DNA from: a virus
Strand: one strand, 5' to 3'
IMG/VR virus record: IMGVR_UViG_3300034407_000723
Location: 1-22,401 of that record
DNA length: 22,401 nt
Below are positions 13,966-22,401 of the stretch, piece after piece; positions within the stretch are counted from its first letter, which is position 1; every line of letters begins with the position of its first letter. Both the position numbers and the translations under genes were made by a program. Below the pieces are notes generated by a model. The model did not search any database and was not told the DNA's origin. It was given only the letters and a program-made list of their open reading frames with translations.

Positions 13966-16900
13966 TACCTCGTGGTAGTTTTTTAAGTCTTTCTCTAGCC
14001 ATATATCTATCATCAGACGGAAGGTTAGATAATGTTCTATTACCTCCAGCTATTTCGTTGTAAAAATTATCAGCAATTGTGTCGGCATTAAGCTTAATAG
14101 TCATATTAATTTTACCATCACTAAGCATCTTCTTATTATGTTCGGTAATATCTTCGTACATTTCTCTTATATCATCTCGTGCGCTTTGAATAGCTTGTTG
14201 ATCTTTGGCTTGGATGGCTCTGTGTAATTGTCCTTGGTATTTTTGTAGTCTTCTATAAAATCTTCTACTGATATGCGCCGAAGCATTTCGTTCTGTCTTT
14301 GTTAAATACATAGCTTCTCTTTCTCTAGCAACATCTGCTGGTGTAAAACCTAAACTTTGCATAATTGCATCAAAAGAAGATACATCTTTAGGAACAATAA
14401 CTTTATCACCAAATCTTGTTTTATATCCATCAGCTTTTAAATGCACTGACTTAATAATATTTGCAAACGGTTTAGGCATAAGCTCAGCTACGGCTAATCC
14501 AACATCATCTGTTTGTAAATAATCATAAGCAACACTTGGTTTACTTAATACACTAAACAAAGGCACACTTGCTTTTGAAAAACCTTTATCACTAAATAAG
14601 AAATCTATTAGACCACCACTAACGGGGTGTGAACCAAGACCAACTCTTCTACCAATATCAACACCACCTGCAAATCTAAAGCCACCTCTATAAATTGCTT
14701 CGGCAAACTTTGGATGCATAATATCTCCAGTAATGTCATACCATAGCTTCGTGGCATTTGCATTTTTATAACCCGCAGTTTTTAATAAACCCTCAGTTAA
14801 TTCTGTTAAGTCTTCTACAAAAGGTAGACCCATTAAACCTGATGTCATCATAAGGGCTAACATGTAAACCAAAAAAGCTTTTCTACCTTCTGGTCCTTTA
14901 TCATATGCTAATCGTTTCATTAAAGCTAACATCATTGTTGGATATTCACTAAACTGAAATGCTAAAGCGCCCCATCCTCTACTGATTCTTGGCTTAGTTT
15001 CTTTACCATAAAGGAACTGTGTTTCTTCAACAGCATTACGTGCAATTAAATCTCTAACACCTTCGTTTTGTTCTGTTGTTAGATTATCTATGTTTTGTAA
15101 TATTGTGTTTGGATCTAGTTTTAAATCATCTTGTAGCCTAACTTTAAATACTTCATCTTGTAGAGCATAGTTGATAGCCTTACGAAGTGTGTTACGGTCA
15201 GCAGTTAATTCATATGATGAGATATACGAAGCTAATCTGTTTGCTACCTCTGTTGTTGTAAACATCAAACCAAGTGTTCTTACAAACTTTTCAAGTTTAG
15301 CCTTACCTCTGGGTATACCAGCCTTGTTAATTAGCTTTTCGCCTTTTATAAAATCTGTAGTTTGTTTACCTAAATATTCATTAGCACGACTTGGATTTAT
15401 GACAGAACTTAATAAATTATTAGGATCTCTAAACAGTGGTATTCGTTGTCCAAATGCCTTTGATAGTTTTTCTAAATCAAACTGATTATCTGAGGTTGTT
15501 GTTGGTGTAATACCTTTGGCAAATAATTCTTTAGTGACTGATGCTTGTTTCTTAGCTGCTTTAAACTGCCCCGCATATATACCGTTGTATACCATAGCAG
15601 GTATACCTTGAAACATGTTCATAGCTGAAGCACTAATATCTGTTAAGAAATATAAGAAACCAATTTGTCTTAAATTTTGAAACTCGTGTGGATCATTATC
15701 TAAATACTGTTCTAGTTTTTCTGAATACTCTGCTGCTGGTGAATTAGGAACTTTTTTAGCATCACGAAAAGCTGTTCTTATTCTATCGTCAAAAACAAAA
15801 CCAGCATCCCAAGTAGCAAAAGAGTTAATATGTTTACCTATAGCATCAAGACCATCTTTAGGATCAAACCCAGCAATCATTCGTGACTCTCTTAAAAATG
15901 TAGGTATACCTTTGGTAGCTTTTAATGCTTGAGCTTTGTCTTTTAAACTTTCATAAAAATTTACATCTGGGTTTACGGCATCTGTATCTGTTGGGGATAG
16001 TTGTAAAAACGCATCAAGACTTTCAATAAAATCTGGACCGACTCTTTTAGCTATATTATTATATGTATTATCTTGAACACCAGAGTGTATATATTTTTTT
16101 ACAGTTTTACCTTTTTCATCTTTATATATTTCATTAGTATTTGGATCTCTTACAACTTCATCTTTAGAAAATTTATCAAGCAGTTGTGAAGCCATACTTT
16201 TAGCTTTATTCATCTCAGCAACATTAATACCTTTGTTTGTGTCATAAGCTTTCCACAACACAACTTCTTTTTTAATCTTTCCATCTTTCAAAACATTCTT
16301 TGTAACGGCAACATACTTATCACCTGATCGACTCATTGGAAAGTAAACGGTATTCATTTGTTTACCTATTTTTTCAATACGACTGATAGCATTTTTAATT
16401 GATTGAGAACCGTCTCTATCAATACCTTTTAAACTTTCACTTGCTGTTTCTAGTTGACCTATTAGTTTTAACAAGGCTTGTGTATCTCTGGCATAGTTTG
16501 TGGTAAAGTCAATGTTCTTTAAATACTGTGTCACCGTAGAACTTGTAACTTTATTACTTTTTAATTGATCTATAGTTTGTTCAATAATTAATTGTCTTTC
16601 ATAATTACCCATCTCAAGTAAAGCATTATATGCTTCTATCTCTGCACCAGTAAGAGTGATGGTCTCTGGGTCAAACATACGAGATACACCAAACTTAAAT
16701 TTTTTATCACCATTCTCATCAACTTGTGTACCAAATCTAAACTCATCCTCAGTTACAGTAATCTCTCCGTCTACTGGTGTTAATACTTTTCTGTTACCAT
16801 TTACGGAAGCTTCGTTTCGAGCAAAGATTGCAACCTTAGTTACACGTTCAGCTTGTTCCTCTGTTAAGTTTGCCCACGGCTTCATTATTGCCATTAACTC

Positions 16901-19468
16901 TTCGTATATTCTGCCTCTAAATTCTGATCGTTTAACAATTACATTTAAAACTTTTGCAAGTGCTTTATCTTTTGAAGCTAGATGTCTTAGATCAGCAAAC
17001 CAGTTGCCAACCAAACGACCGATAGATGTTTTAGCTCCAGTTAAAAAGTTTGAAGCCCTTTGAAATAATGTTCGATTATCTGCCTCCGCTTTTGGATTTG
17101 TTTTGTATTCGGCCTCATTGTCACCTGCATCATCTATCTCGTCAGCTTCTTGTGCTTCTGGTGTATGTTCATTGGCTAGTCTTTCGTCTGTCTTCTCTAT
17201 CTGTTCTTGTGTTTTGTTTGCAGGTCGTTCGTTTTCAGTAACACCAGGATTATTTGTTTTCTTACCACTTCTATAACTCTTAGCTATAAAGTCTTGAAAC
17301 ACATTAAAGTCTATAGCTTTAGCACTGGTATCAATACTTGATGTTGGGTCTGGATCAAGAGCAACACTTGGTGTTTCATTTGTTTCTTCGTTATCGGCAA
17401 TCTCTTGCGTTTCGTTTTGTAATTGATCGTTTAAATATGTTGTAGCTTCTGCTTCAGTCTCAAATATTTTTGCCGATGATGGGTTGTTTATAGCGACGGC
17501 TCCAAATTTAATTGGCTTTGCACCACTTGCTTGTATCTGTTGTATCTTACCTAATACTTTATTTGTTTTTAAATTGTAAATATCTTTGGTAACTACTGAC
17601 TGTTGTTCTTTTTGCTGTAATACTGCATCAAGTTCTGTCTTTTCAATTTCGTTTTGTAATGGACTTGTAACATTTTCGGTATCAAAGAAAGCATTTTCTA
17701 AGGGTTGTTTTCTTGATTCAATTACCTCTTCTTCAGTCGGAGCTTTCTTTTCAAATTGAGCTGCAAACATTGGTGTCGATAATTTAACAGCCTCAACCTT
17801 TTTCTTTCTAACTTTCTTTTTTGCTTTCTCTGTTTGTTTAACGGTGTCTTCGTCGTATGGCGACCACGTTGTAAAATCTTTACCTTCTTGCTTAATAACA
17901 TTGTTTTCGGCTAGTTGTTGATATATCTTTGCTTCAACATCTGGATTCTCTTCTAAAAACTTTTGTTCAACTTTACTTAGTAATTTTTCTCTAACTTTTT
18001 TTGGATTTATCTTTGAACCACCAACACCATCTTTAGTTCGTGTCTTTGCAACTTCTGATACGTTGTTGTATATCTTACCAACAAGTTCACCAATCTCCAT
18101 ATCGGCAAACTCATCGTCAGCAAGTTGGTCAATGGTTTCTTTTTTCTCTTTAAATTTAATTTTTTTAGATTTTTCTTTTAGTTCTTTTTCTGCATTTTTA
18201 AATTTAGTGCTATTAATTATTTTACCATATTCAACATGTATATTGTCTTTTTGATATTCATCATAATTTTCTTGTATAATTTTTTTGTATTCTTCAGCTG
18301 TCATATTTACTGACTCTGCTTTTTCTTTTAATTCTTTAGGATTATTTAACAATCTTTTTCTGCGCTCTTGACTTTCTTTAGCACGAAAAAATGCTGCCTT
18401 TGCTTTTTGAATGTTTGTGTAAGGATCAAAACCAAAAAGTTTTGTTTCATTTGTTTTCTTTGTTATCTCTGGTGTTTTAAGTGGACTACCATCATCGTCT
18501 TCTGGTTTAAACTCTTTGACATCATAATCTTTGTCGGGTCTTGCCGCTAAGCCAGCCTCCACGATACCGATAGGACCCTCGGCTATACCTTCGAGTAAGA
18601 CTTCACCAGGTCTGGACACAAAGCCATCCGTCATGATCTGTGCCGTAGCCTCACCCAAAGCACCGAGTGAACCCGCTTGGACTGTCTCGCCGAGAGCACC
18701 TGCGACACGTGCACCTAGTCCTACACGACCAGCATCTTTAATAGCTTTTGTTAACAGACCCGCCGTACCAAAGGCTAGAGCATCAAAGGCACCAATAGGT
18801 ATGGCACGTCTCTTCGCATTGTCTCTAGCTTCGGCTAAAACTTTAGGGTCGTTAAAGGCGGTGGCTAAAGCAATACCATCATTAATATCAACACCAGTCT
18901 CACTAACAGCTTCAATAAATGATGTACCATATTCTGTTGCTGCACTACCAGAACCAGTAGCTAACCCACCAACAATACGAGATAGTAATGGTATAGCTGA
19001 ACCTTTAGTGGCTAAAGCCGCACCACCCGCTACAGCAACGGTCGGTAAATAAGTACCAATAGATTCACCAATGATTGGTAAGATAACCGATGGATTCTTA
19101 GCAAGAGCCTTGAGTGCCTCGCCTGTAGTTTCGGCTTTGGATATTTGTTGTAAAGTTGTGAAGTCATCTTTATCAAGAGGTATTTCTTTTATACGTTGCT
19201 CATATTGACGAATGTCATAAGCCGCACTCTCTGGATCTTCAAAACCTAGTTCAAGTGTACCAACATTAAAAGCTTGTTGTGCTCTACGAAAACCACGTTC
19301 TACAGAATCAGGTAGTAATGGTATACCTCTTAGTTTAGGAGGTGGGACATTTAATTGATTCTCTATTTTTTTGTAGTTATCTTTTACGTAGTCTTGGATC
19401 TGCTCATCAGTGACATCATCACCGAATGTTACTGTCCCATATCCACCATAATCGAGGACTTTAGGCAT
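13958..19468 (-). CDS. Giant internal virion/ejection-type protein (polyvalent-protein-like)
   Basis: An 1836-aa protein, probably packed in the capsid core and ejected with DNA, in the place of T7 gp16. It opens with YGTVTFGDDVTDEQIQDYV, a start style common in large phage virion proteins, then a Gly/Ala hydrophobic region (about 105-300: LPTVAVAGGAALATKG, GLATGSGSAATEYGTSF) that could enter membranes. A long charged, low-complexity middle (about 320-750) rich in Lys/Glu/Thr follows. The C-terminal half is ordered, with FLYFLTDISASAMNMFQG, TEVANRLASYISSYELT, LAFQFSEYPTMMLALMKR and a hydrophobic AFLVYMLALMMTSGLMGLP. The last part resembles the end domains of large polyvalent proteins (LPD38-like), from memory. 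I see no clear lysozyme active site. It abuts the 695-aa gene with no gap. Confidence 0.75.
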   Translation of the reverse strand: MPKVLDYGGYGTVTFGDDVTDEQIQDYVKDNYKKIENQLNVPPPKLRGIPLLPDSVERGFRRAQQAFNVGTLELGFEDPESAAYDIRQYEQRIKEIPLDKDDFTTLQQISKAETTGEALKALAKNPSVILPIIGESIGTYLPTVAVAGGAALATKGSAIPLLSRIVGGLATGSGSAATEYGTSFIEAVSETGVDINDGIALATAFNDPKVLAEARDNAKRRAIPIGAFDALAFGTAGLLTKAIKDAGRVGLGARVAGALGETVQAGSLGALGEATAQIMTDGFVSRPGEVLLEGIAEGPIGIVEAGLAARPDKDYDVKEFKPEDDDGSPLKTPEITKKTNETKLFGFDPYTNIQKAKAAFFRAKESQERRKRLLNNPKELKEKAESVNMTAEEYKKIIQENYDEYQKDNIHVEYGKIINSTKFKNAEKELKEKSKKIKFKEKKETIDQLADDEFADMEIGELVGKIYNNVSEVAKTRTKDGVGGSKINPKKVREKLLSKVEQKFLEENPDVEAKIYQQLAENNVIKQEGKDFTTWSPYDEDTVKQTEKAKKKVRKKKVEAVKLSTPMFAAQFEKKAPTEEEVIESRKQPLENAFFDTENVTSPLQNEIEKTELDAVLQQKEQQSVVTKDIYNLKTNKVLGKIQQIQASGAKPIKFGAVAINNPSSAKIFETEAEATTYLNDQLQNETQEIADNEETNETPSVALDPDPTSSIDTSAKAIDFNVFQDFIAKSYRSGKKTNNPGVTENERPANKTQEQIEKTDERLANEHTPEAQEADEIDDAGDNEAEYKTNPKAEADNRTLFQRASNFLTGAKTSIGRLVGNWFADLRHLASKDKALAKVLNVIVKRSEFRGRIYEELMAIMKPWANLTEEQAERVTKVAIFARNEASVNGNRKVLTPVDGEITVTEDEFRFGTQVDENGDKKFKFGVSRMFDPETITLTGAEIEAYNALLEMGNYERQLIIEQTIDQLKSNKVTSSTVTQYLKNIDFTTNYARDTQALLKLIGQLETASESLKGIDRDGSQSIKNAISRIEKIGKQMNTVYFPMSRSGDKYVAVTKNVLKDGKIKKEVVLWKAYDTNKGINVAEMNKAKSMASQLLDKFSKDEVVRDPNTNEIYKDEKGKTVKKYIHSGVQDNTYNNIAKRVGPDFIESLDAFLQLSPTDTDAVNPDVNFYESLKDKAQALKATKGIPTFLRESRMIAGFDPKDGLDAIGKHINSFATWDAGFVFDDRIRTAFRDAKKVPNSPAAEYSEKLEQYLDNDPHEFQNLRQIGFLYFLTDISASAMNMFQGIPAMVYNGIYAGQFKAAKKQASVTKELFAKGITPTTTSDNQFDLEKLSKAFGQRIPLFRDPNNLLSSVINPSRANEYLGKQTTDFIKGEKLINKAGIPRGKAKLEKFVRTLGLMFTTTEVANRLASYISSYELTADRNTLRKAINYALQDEVFKVRLQDDLKLDPNTILQNIDNLTTEQNEGVRDLIARNAVEETQFLYGKETKPRISRGWGALAFQFSEYPTMMLALMKRLAYDKGPEGRKAFLVYMLALMMTSGLMGLPFVEDLTELTEGLLKTAGYKNANATKLWYDITGDIMHPKFAEAIYRGGFRFAGGVDIGRRVGLGSHPVSGGLIDFLFSDKGFSKASVPLFSVLSKPSVAYDYLQTDDVGLAVAELMPKPFANIIKSVHLKADGYKTRFGDKVIVPKDVSSFDAIMQSLGFTPADVAREREAMYLTKTERNASAHISRRFYRRLQKYQGQLHRAIQAKDQQAIQSARDDIREMYEDITEHNKKMLSDGKINMTIKLNADTIADNFYNEIAGGNRTLSNLPSDDRYMARERLKKLPRGID

Positions 19469-21556
19469 TTACTCTGTCCCAGTAAGTTTTTTAATAAAAC
19501 TAGTAATACCACTTGGTGATTTAATTTTTGTATCTTCAGTGCTTGGTAATGTGGTTGACGGTGCCATTCCCAGTTTACCAACAATTGAATTAGTTTGTTC
19601 AATTAATTTTGGGATAGCTGTTTCCATATCCTCACTTAATAACATAGGACTATTTTTACTTAAAGATTCAAATACTTTAGTTGCTTGATCACCACGTAGC
19701 TTTAACGTATCCATCATGTATTTATAAATCGCTTTTGTATTATCTGCGGCTAACGATCTTTCTTTTAAGTCAAGCTCGTTTATAGCGACCATACGAGCGA
19801 AGTCTTTGTTTACTTCATCGGCTTCAAATTTCTGTTGAGCTAATCCTCTTTCTGTTATTCTTTTAGCTGCTTCTTCGGCACCTGCTCTACCAGTTCTAAT
19901 ATCTTCAGCCGCTATTAAATCAAGTAAACCAGTTTTAGCTTGCATAATATCTATACCCTCTTCTTCTTTTGGTTGAGCCATACGTTTTAATATATCCAAA
20001 GTTGTTTCTTCTTTCTCAACTGGTATGACGACTTCGTCTTTTTCGTCTACATCCTTTTTAGGAGGTTCAATCTTTGCATCTATTTCATCTTTGTCTTTTT
20101 CTTTATCATCACTACCAATTAACTTTAAATCTTTATTAGTTACATACTCACCTACACTTGGTCCAAATTCAGATGCTTTAGGAAAAGCTTCTTTATAGTT
20201 TGGTAAATCCATACCAGTTAAATATTCAGTTGCCTTACTTGATGTATCATAAACTGTTCCTGCTACAGTAGATAAAGGTCTACCAAAATATTTTAACAAA
20301 GGATTAGATTTTAAAGACTCAAATGGTCTTGATACCCCAGTGTAAATATCTTCAAACAATGATTTACCCACAATCGGTTGTGATTGTTTTGCCGCTTCTG
20401 CTAAATCTGAACCTCCACCTTTTTGGAATGTCATCTTACCACCTACATAGGCATTCATAACTTCTTGTGGATCAAAGCCCATCTTCTCTACAACTTGTGG
20501 AGCTTTGGCGGCTAACTTTTTAATACCTGGATTATCTGGGACTTCACCACCCTCGGCAAATAGTCCTACACCTTTACCCGCACCATAGATACCTAGTGCA
20601 CCTAGACCAAGACCAGCCGCTTGTTGTCCAAATGTCGGTGGAGCTTGTTGTGCTTGTGAGGTTGTGTATGTCGATACTGGTAAATTAAATCCACGAAGTA
20701 CAGATGACATCTCTTGTACTTGTTGTGATGGTCTGGTTGTTTCTCGTGCAAAATCTTCGTAACCAATGTCTAATGCTCTTTGTTGTTGTGCTTGTTGCGT
20801 ACCACCTACAGTTTCAAGAGCACCTAATCCAGCTAAACCTAACTGTTGTTGTTGCGCACCTAGACCTGCAAACTGTTGACCAGCTGCTAACGATGCGGCT
20901 CTATCTGCTGCTAACTGATTCATAGCTTGTTGATAGGCTTGTTGTGAACCTACGGCTTGAATGTCGGCTAGTCTTTGACCAGTCTGTCTACCTAATTCTG
21001 ATTCTTGTAATGCTTGTCGTGATCCTCCGAATGCACCTGCACCAACTGCCGATGCTCCTATTTGTTGCTGTAGTTTATTAGCATCTCGTAAGGCTTCTCT
21101 TTTTTGTATATCAATAACAGATTGTTGATATGGACTCATACGTGAAGCAATAGCTGCTGGGTCTGTTGATTGCTGTGCGGCTTGTTGTGTAAGTATATCT
21201 GCCGTAGCTATATATGGTTTGTATCCACCAACCATTTCTTCAACACCTTGATATGCCGCTTGTTGTTGTGGTGTTGTTGTAGCTAGTCTTTGTCCTTCGT
21301 ATCTTTGAAACGGTTCGGTTGTAACAGCTTCGGCTCTTTCAAATAATCTTTCTAGATACGGTTGAAAATATTCTGGTATGTTACTTGTTTGTTGTGTAAC
21401 TGTTGACGGAGGAGGAGGGGGAGGTGAACCACCACCACTACCACCAAAGCATGTATGCATACATTCATCAGGTGATGCATTATGGAATGGATTGTCCTCC
21501 ATGCCTACACCGTATTGTTGTTCAGAAGTTTGTAGTCGTTTTAATAAGTCAGCCAT
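19469..21556 (-). CDS. Virion-associated Q/A-rich protein, gp14/15-like position
   Basis: A 695-aa protein of the structural block. The N-terminus has a Gly/Ser stretch then six prolines, followed by NIPEYFQPYLERLFERAEAV, a start seen in virion proteins of marine podoviruses. Residues about 85-320 are extremely rich in Gln and Ala (REALRDANKLQQQIGASAVG, AFGGSRQALQESELGRQTG) and should form long helices or coiled coils. A Gly-rich hydrophobic piece (LGLGALGIYGAGKGVGLF) is followed by AEGGEV. The C-terminal third is charged and helical. No enzyme motif is seen. Gene order (GNAT-like, this protein, giant protein) mirrors T7 13-14-15-16. It overlaps the upstream gene by 16 nt. Confidence 0.7.
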   Translation of the reverse strand: MADLLKRLQTSEQQYGVGMEDNPFHNASPDECMHTCFGGSGGGSPPPPPPSTVTQQTSNIPEYFQPYLERLFERAEAVTTEPFQRYEGQRLATTTPQQQAAYQGVEEMVGGYKPYIATADILTQQAAQQSTDPAAIASRMSPYQQSVIDIQKREALRDANKLQQQIGASAVGAGAFGGSRQALQESELGRQTGQRLADIQAVGSQQAYQQAMNQLAADRAASLAAGQQFAGLGAQQQQLGLAGLGALETVGGTQQAQQQRALDIGYEDFARETTRPSQQVQEMSSVLRGFNLPVSTYTTSQAQQAPPTFGQQAAGLGLGALGIYGAGKGVGLFAEGGEVPDNPGIKKLAAKAPQVVEKMGFDPQEVMNAYVGGKMTFQKGGGSDLAEAAKQSQPIVGKSLFEDIYTGVSRPFESLKSNPLLKYFGRPLSTVAGTVYDTSSKATEYLTGMDLPNYKEAFPKASEFGPSVGEYVTNKDLKLIGSDDKEKDKDEIDAKIEPPKKDVDEKDEVVIPVEKEETTLDILKRMAQPKEEEGIDIMQAKTGLLDLIAAEDIRTGRAGAEEAAKRITERGLAQQKFEADEVNKDFARMVAINELDLKERSLAADNTKAIYKYMMDTLKLRGDQATKVFESLSKNSPMLLSEDMETAIPKLIEQTNSIVGKLGMAPSTTLPSTEDTKIKSPSGITSFIKKLTGTE

Positions 21557-21966
21557 TTAGTTCTCTGTATAAATTGTTGGTTGTCGAAACCAAGTTTATC
21601 ACATACTTTATTCCATTGCATGCGACCTGTTAATTCAATGCCATCTAACTTTAGCTTCTTTGCTAAGTCTTCTAGCTTTTTAAATATTTGTTTACCAATA
21701 TTGAAGTTAAGATTTCTACCAAAGATAAATAAAATTTCTAGTAGTCTTTTCGCCGTTGGATAAACATTTATTTTTATTACATAACCTGCGACTATTCTAC
21801 CATTATGTTTAATTCTTAACAAACCTAGCACTCCTGTTTCAATATGGTTCCTTAGTATTTCTGGTGTATATTTATTATCAAACGGTATTCGTTCTACCTC
21901 CACTGGAAATAACATAAACACTTCATTAATATCGTCATATGATTGTACCTCTTCTACCTCAACCAA
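21541..21966 (-). CDS. GNAT-like small virion-block protein (T7 gp13-like)
   Basis: A 141-aa protein with the strand-helix pattern of the N-acetyltransferase fold: EILRNHIETGVLGLLRI, then GRIVAGYVIKINVY (strand 4 region), LLEILFIFGRN, IFKKLEDLAKKLKLDGIELTG, and finally WNKVCDKLGFDNQQFIQRTKWL, which is the usual end of phage GNAT-like proteins. The acetyl-CoA loop (R/Q-x2-G-x-G/A) is not clearly kept (NFNIGKQIF), so catalysis is doubtful. T7 gp13, needed for core assembly, has a related fold and position. It overlaps the upstream gene by 8 nt and the downstream gene by 16 nt. Confidence 0.65.
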   Translation of the reverse strand: MVEVEEVQSYDDINEVFMLFPVEVERIPFDNKYTPEILRNHIETGVLGLLRIKHNGRIVAGYVIKINVYPTAKRLLEILFIFGRNLNFNIGKQIFKKLEDLAKKLKLDGIELTGRMQWNKVCDKLGFDNQQFIQRTKWLTY

Positions 21967-22396
21967 TAGCCGTTCTCATCAACTGTCCTAACCCTCGTGT
22001 AAGTTCAGCTGGTTGTTTCGTTGTTCCTGTTTTTGTTTTACGTACGTTTCTCATTAGCGCATATAGTTTATTTGATCCCTTATCATAACTACCTTGTCCT
22101 AATTCTGCAACAATATCTCGTGGTACTACAAATTCTTGTGGACTGACGGCAGCGGCTCGTTTACCCTCGATGCTAGTTTGGATTAAGTCATCCATACCAC
22201 CACCTGGTCCTTGGAGTTCACCCGCCATAATCCCACCCGCTTGATACTGTTGCGGGTTCATACCCAAATAACTTTGTAATCTTTGAGCACCAGCATCAGA
22301 TGAACCGTCACCTATGTGACCCACGACATCTGCTGGTATAACGAATGCATTCTCTTGTAATGTTTTGTCGGAGTTTACTTCTCCACCCTCGGCCAT
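21959..22396 (-). CDS. C-terminal part of a virion-associated protein with an internal repeat (probably cut by the window edge)
   Basis: At least 145 aa; the reading frame is open to the window edge upstream of the ATG at 22396, so the true start may lie outside. Two copies of one motif are seen: AFVIPADVVGHIGDGSSDAG (17-36, ending RL at 39-40) and EFVVPRDIVAELGQGSYDKG (88-107, ending KL at 110-111), sharing F, V, P, D, V, G-x-G-S-x-D-x-G and L at 71-residue spacing. The AEGGEV at residues 2-7 recurs in the 695-aa protein. Motifs of this kind occur in tail or core proteins of marine phages. Function unknown. Confidence 0.65.
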   Translation of the reverse strand: MAEGGEVNSDKTLQENAFVIPADVVGHIGDGSSDAGAQRLQSYLGMNPQQYQAGGIMAGELQGPGGGMDDLIQTSIEGKRAAAVSPQEFVVPRDIVAELGQGSYDKGSNKLYALMRNVRKTKTGTTKQPAELTRGLGQLMRTAIG

Positions 22397-22401
22397 TTCT
22401 T

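Noticed and set aside
18531-19052. 173-aa plus-strand frame inside the 1836-aa gene
   Set aside because: Ala/Ser/Pro-rich antisense of the Gly/Ala-rich N-terminal region; low complexity and no family match.
1-22401. tRNA genes, CRISPR arrays, insertion sequences, integrase or attachment sites
   Set aside because: Gaps are too short or lack cloverleaf ends; no spaced direct repeats, transposase or integrase motifs were seen.

Overview
This window looks like part of the genome of a tailed, T7-like (podovirus-type) marine bacteriophage. It is AT-rich and almost gap-free, with start/stop overlaps of the ATGA and TAATG kind. It carries a T7-type replication set (fused primase-helicase, family A DNA polymerase, gp2.5-like SSB, endonuclease I, DUF3310) together with a B12-dependent ribonucleotide reductase, a combination common in marine phages. 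No tRNA, rRNA, CRISPR array, integrase or transposase is visible, so I see no sign of lysogeny in this part.

Layout: (1) Bases 1-131 hold three short palindromes and a sigma70-like promoter. (2) Bases 132-9525 on the plus strand form one long early/metabolic operon: primase-helicase, DNA polymerase, SSB (with its own extended -10 promoter), PD-(D/E)XK exonuclease, endonuclease I, a small helical protein, DUF3310, a small membrane protein, class II RNR, a 2OG-Fe(II) oxygenase, a 29-residue membrane peptide, a ManC-type cupin and a nucleotidyltransferase. A strong intrinsic terminator at 9560-9602 ends this operon. (3) Bases 9526-9876 are a convergent gap. Hidden in it on the minus strand is a 24-codon gene with a good ribosome-binding site whose product matches PqqA, the precursor peptide of the redox cofactor PQQ. 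(4) Bases 9877-22396 on the minus strand, read from right to left, are the late genes: a C-terminal piece of a virion-associated protein, a GNAT-like small protein, a 695-aa and an 1836-aa virion/ejection-type protein (an order like T7 gp13-14-15-16), three glycosyltransferase-like proteins, a small unknown protein and a 3-TM holin, with pqqA last.

How they work together: the plus-strand genes replicate phage DNA and supply deoxynucleotides. The last four plus-strand genes and the three minus-strand glycosyltransferases suggest that the phage makes or moves an activated sugar or polyol, modifying either its own particle or the host surface. The late genes build the internal core/ejection apparatus and start lysis.

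The most notable observation is the orphan pqqA-like gene. No pqqB-E partner is present here, so the peptide would have to be matured by the host's PqqB-E enzymes. If that is right, the phage supplies the substrate peptide, which is consumed one for one with each PQQ made, and could push PQQ output (and PQQ-dependent alcohol or sugar oxidation) during infection. This also implies a host with a PQQ pathway, such as a marine alphaproteobacterium or methylotroph. That host assignment is inference only.
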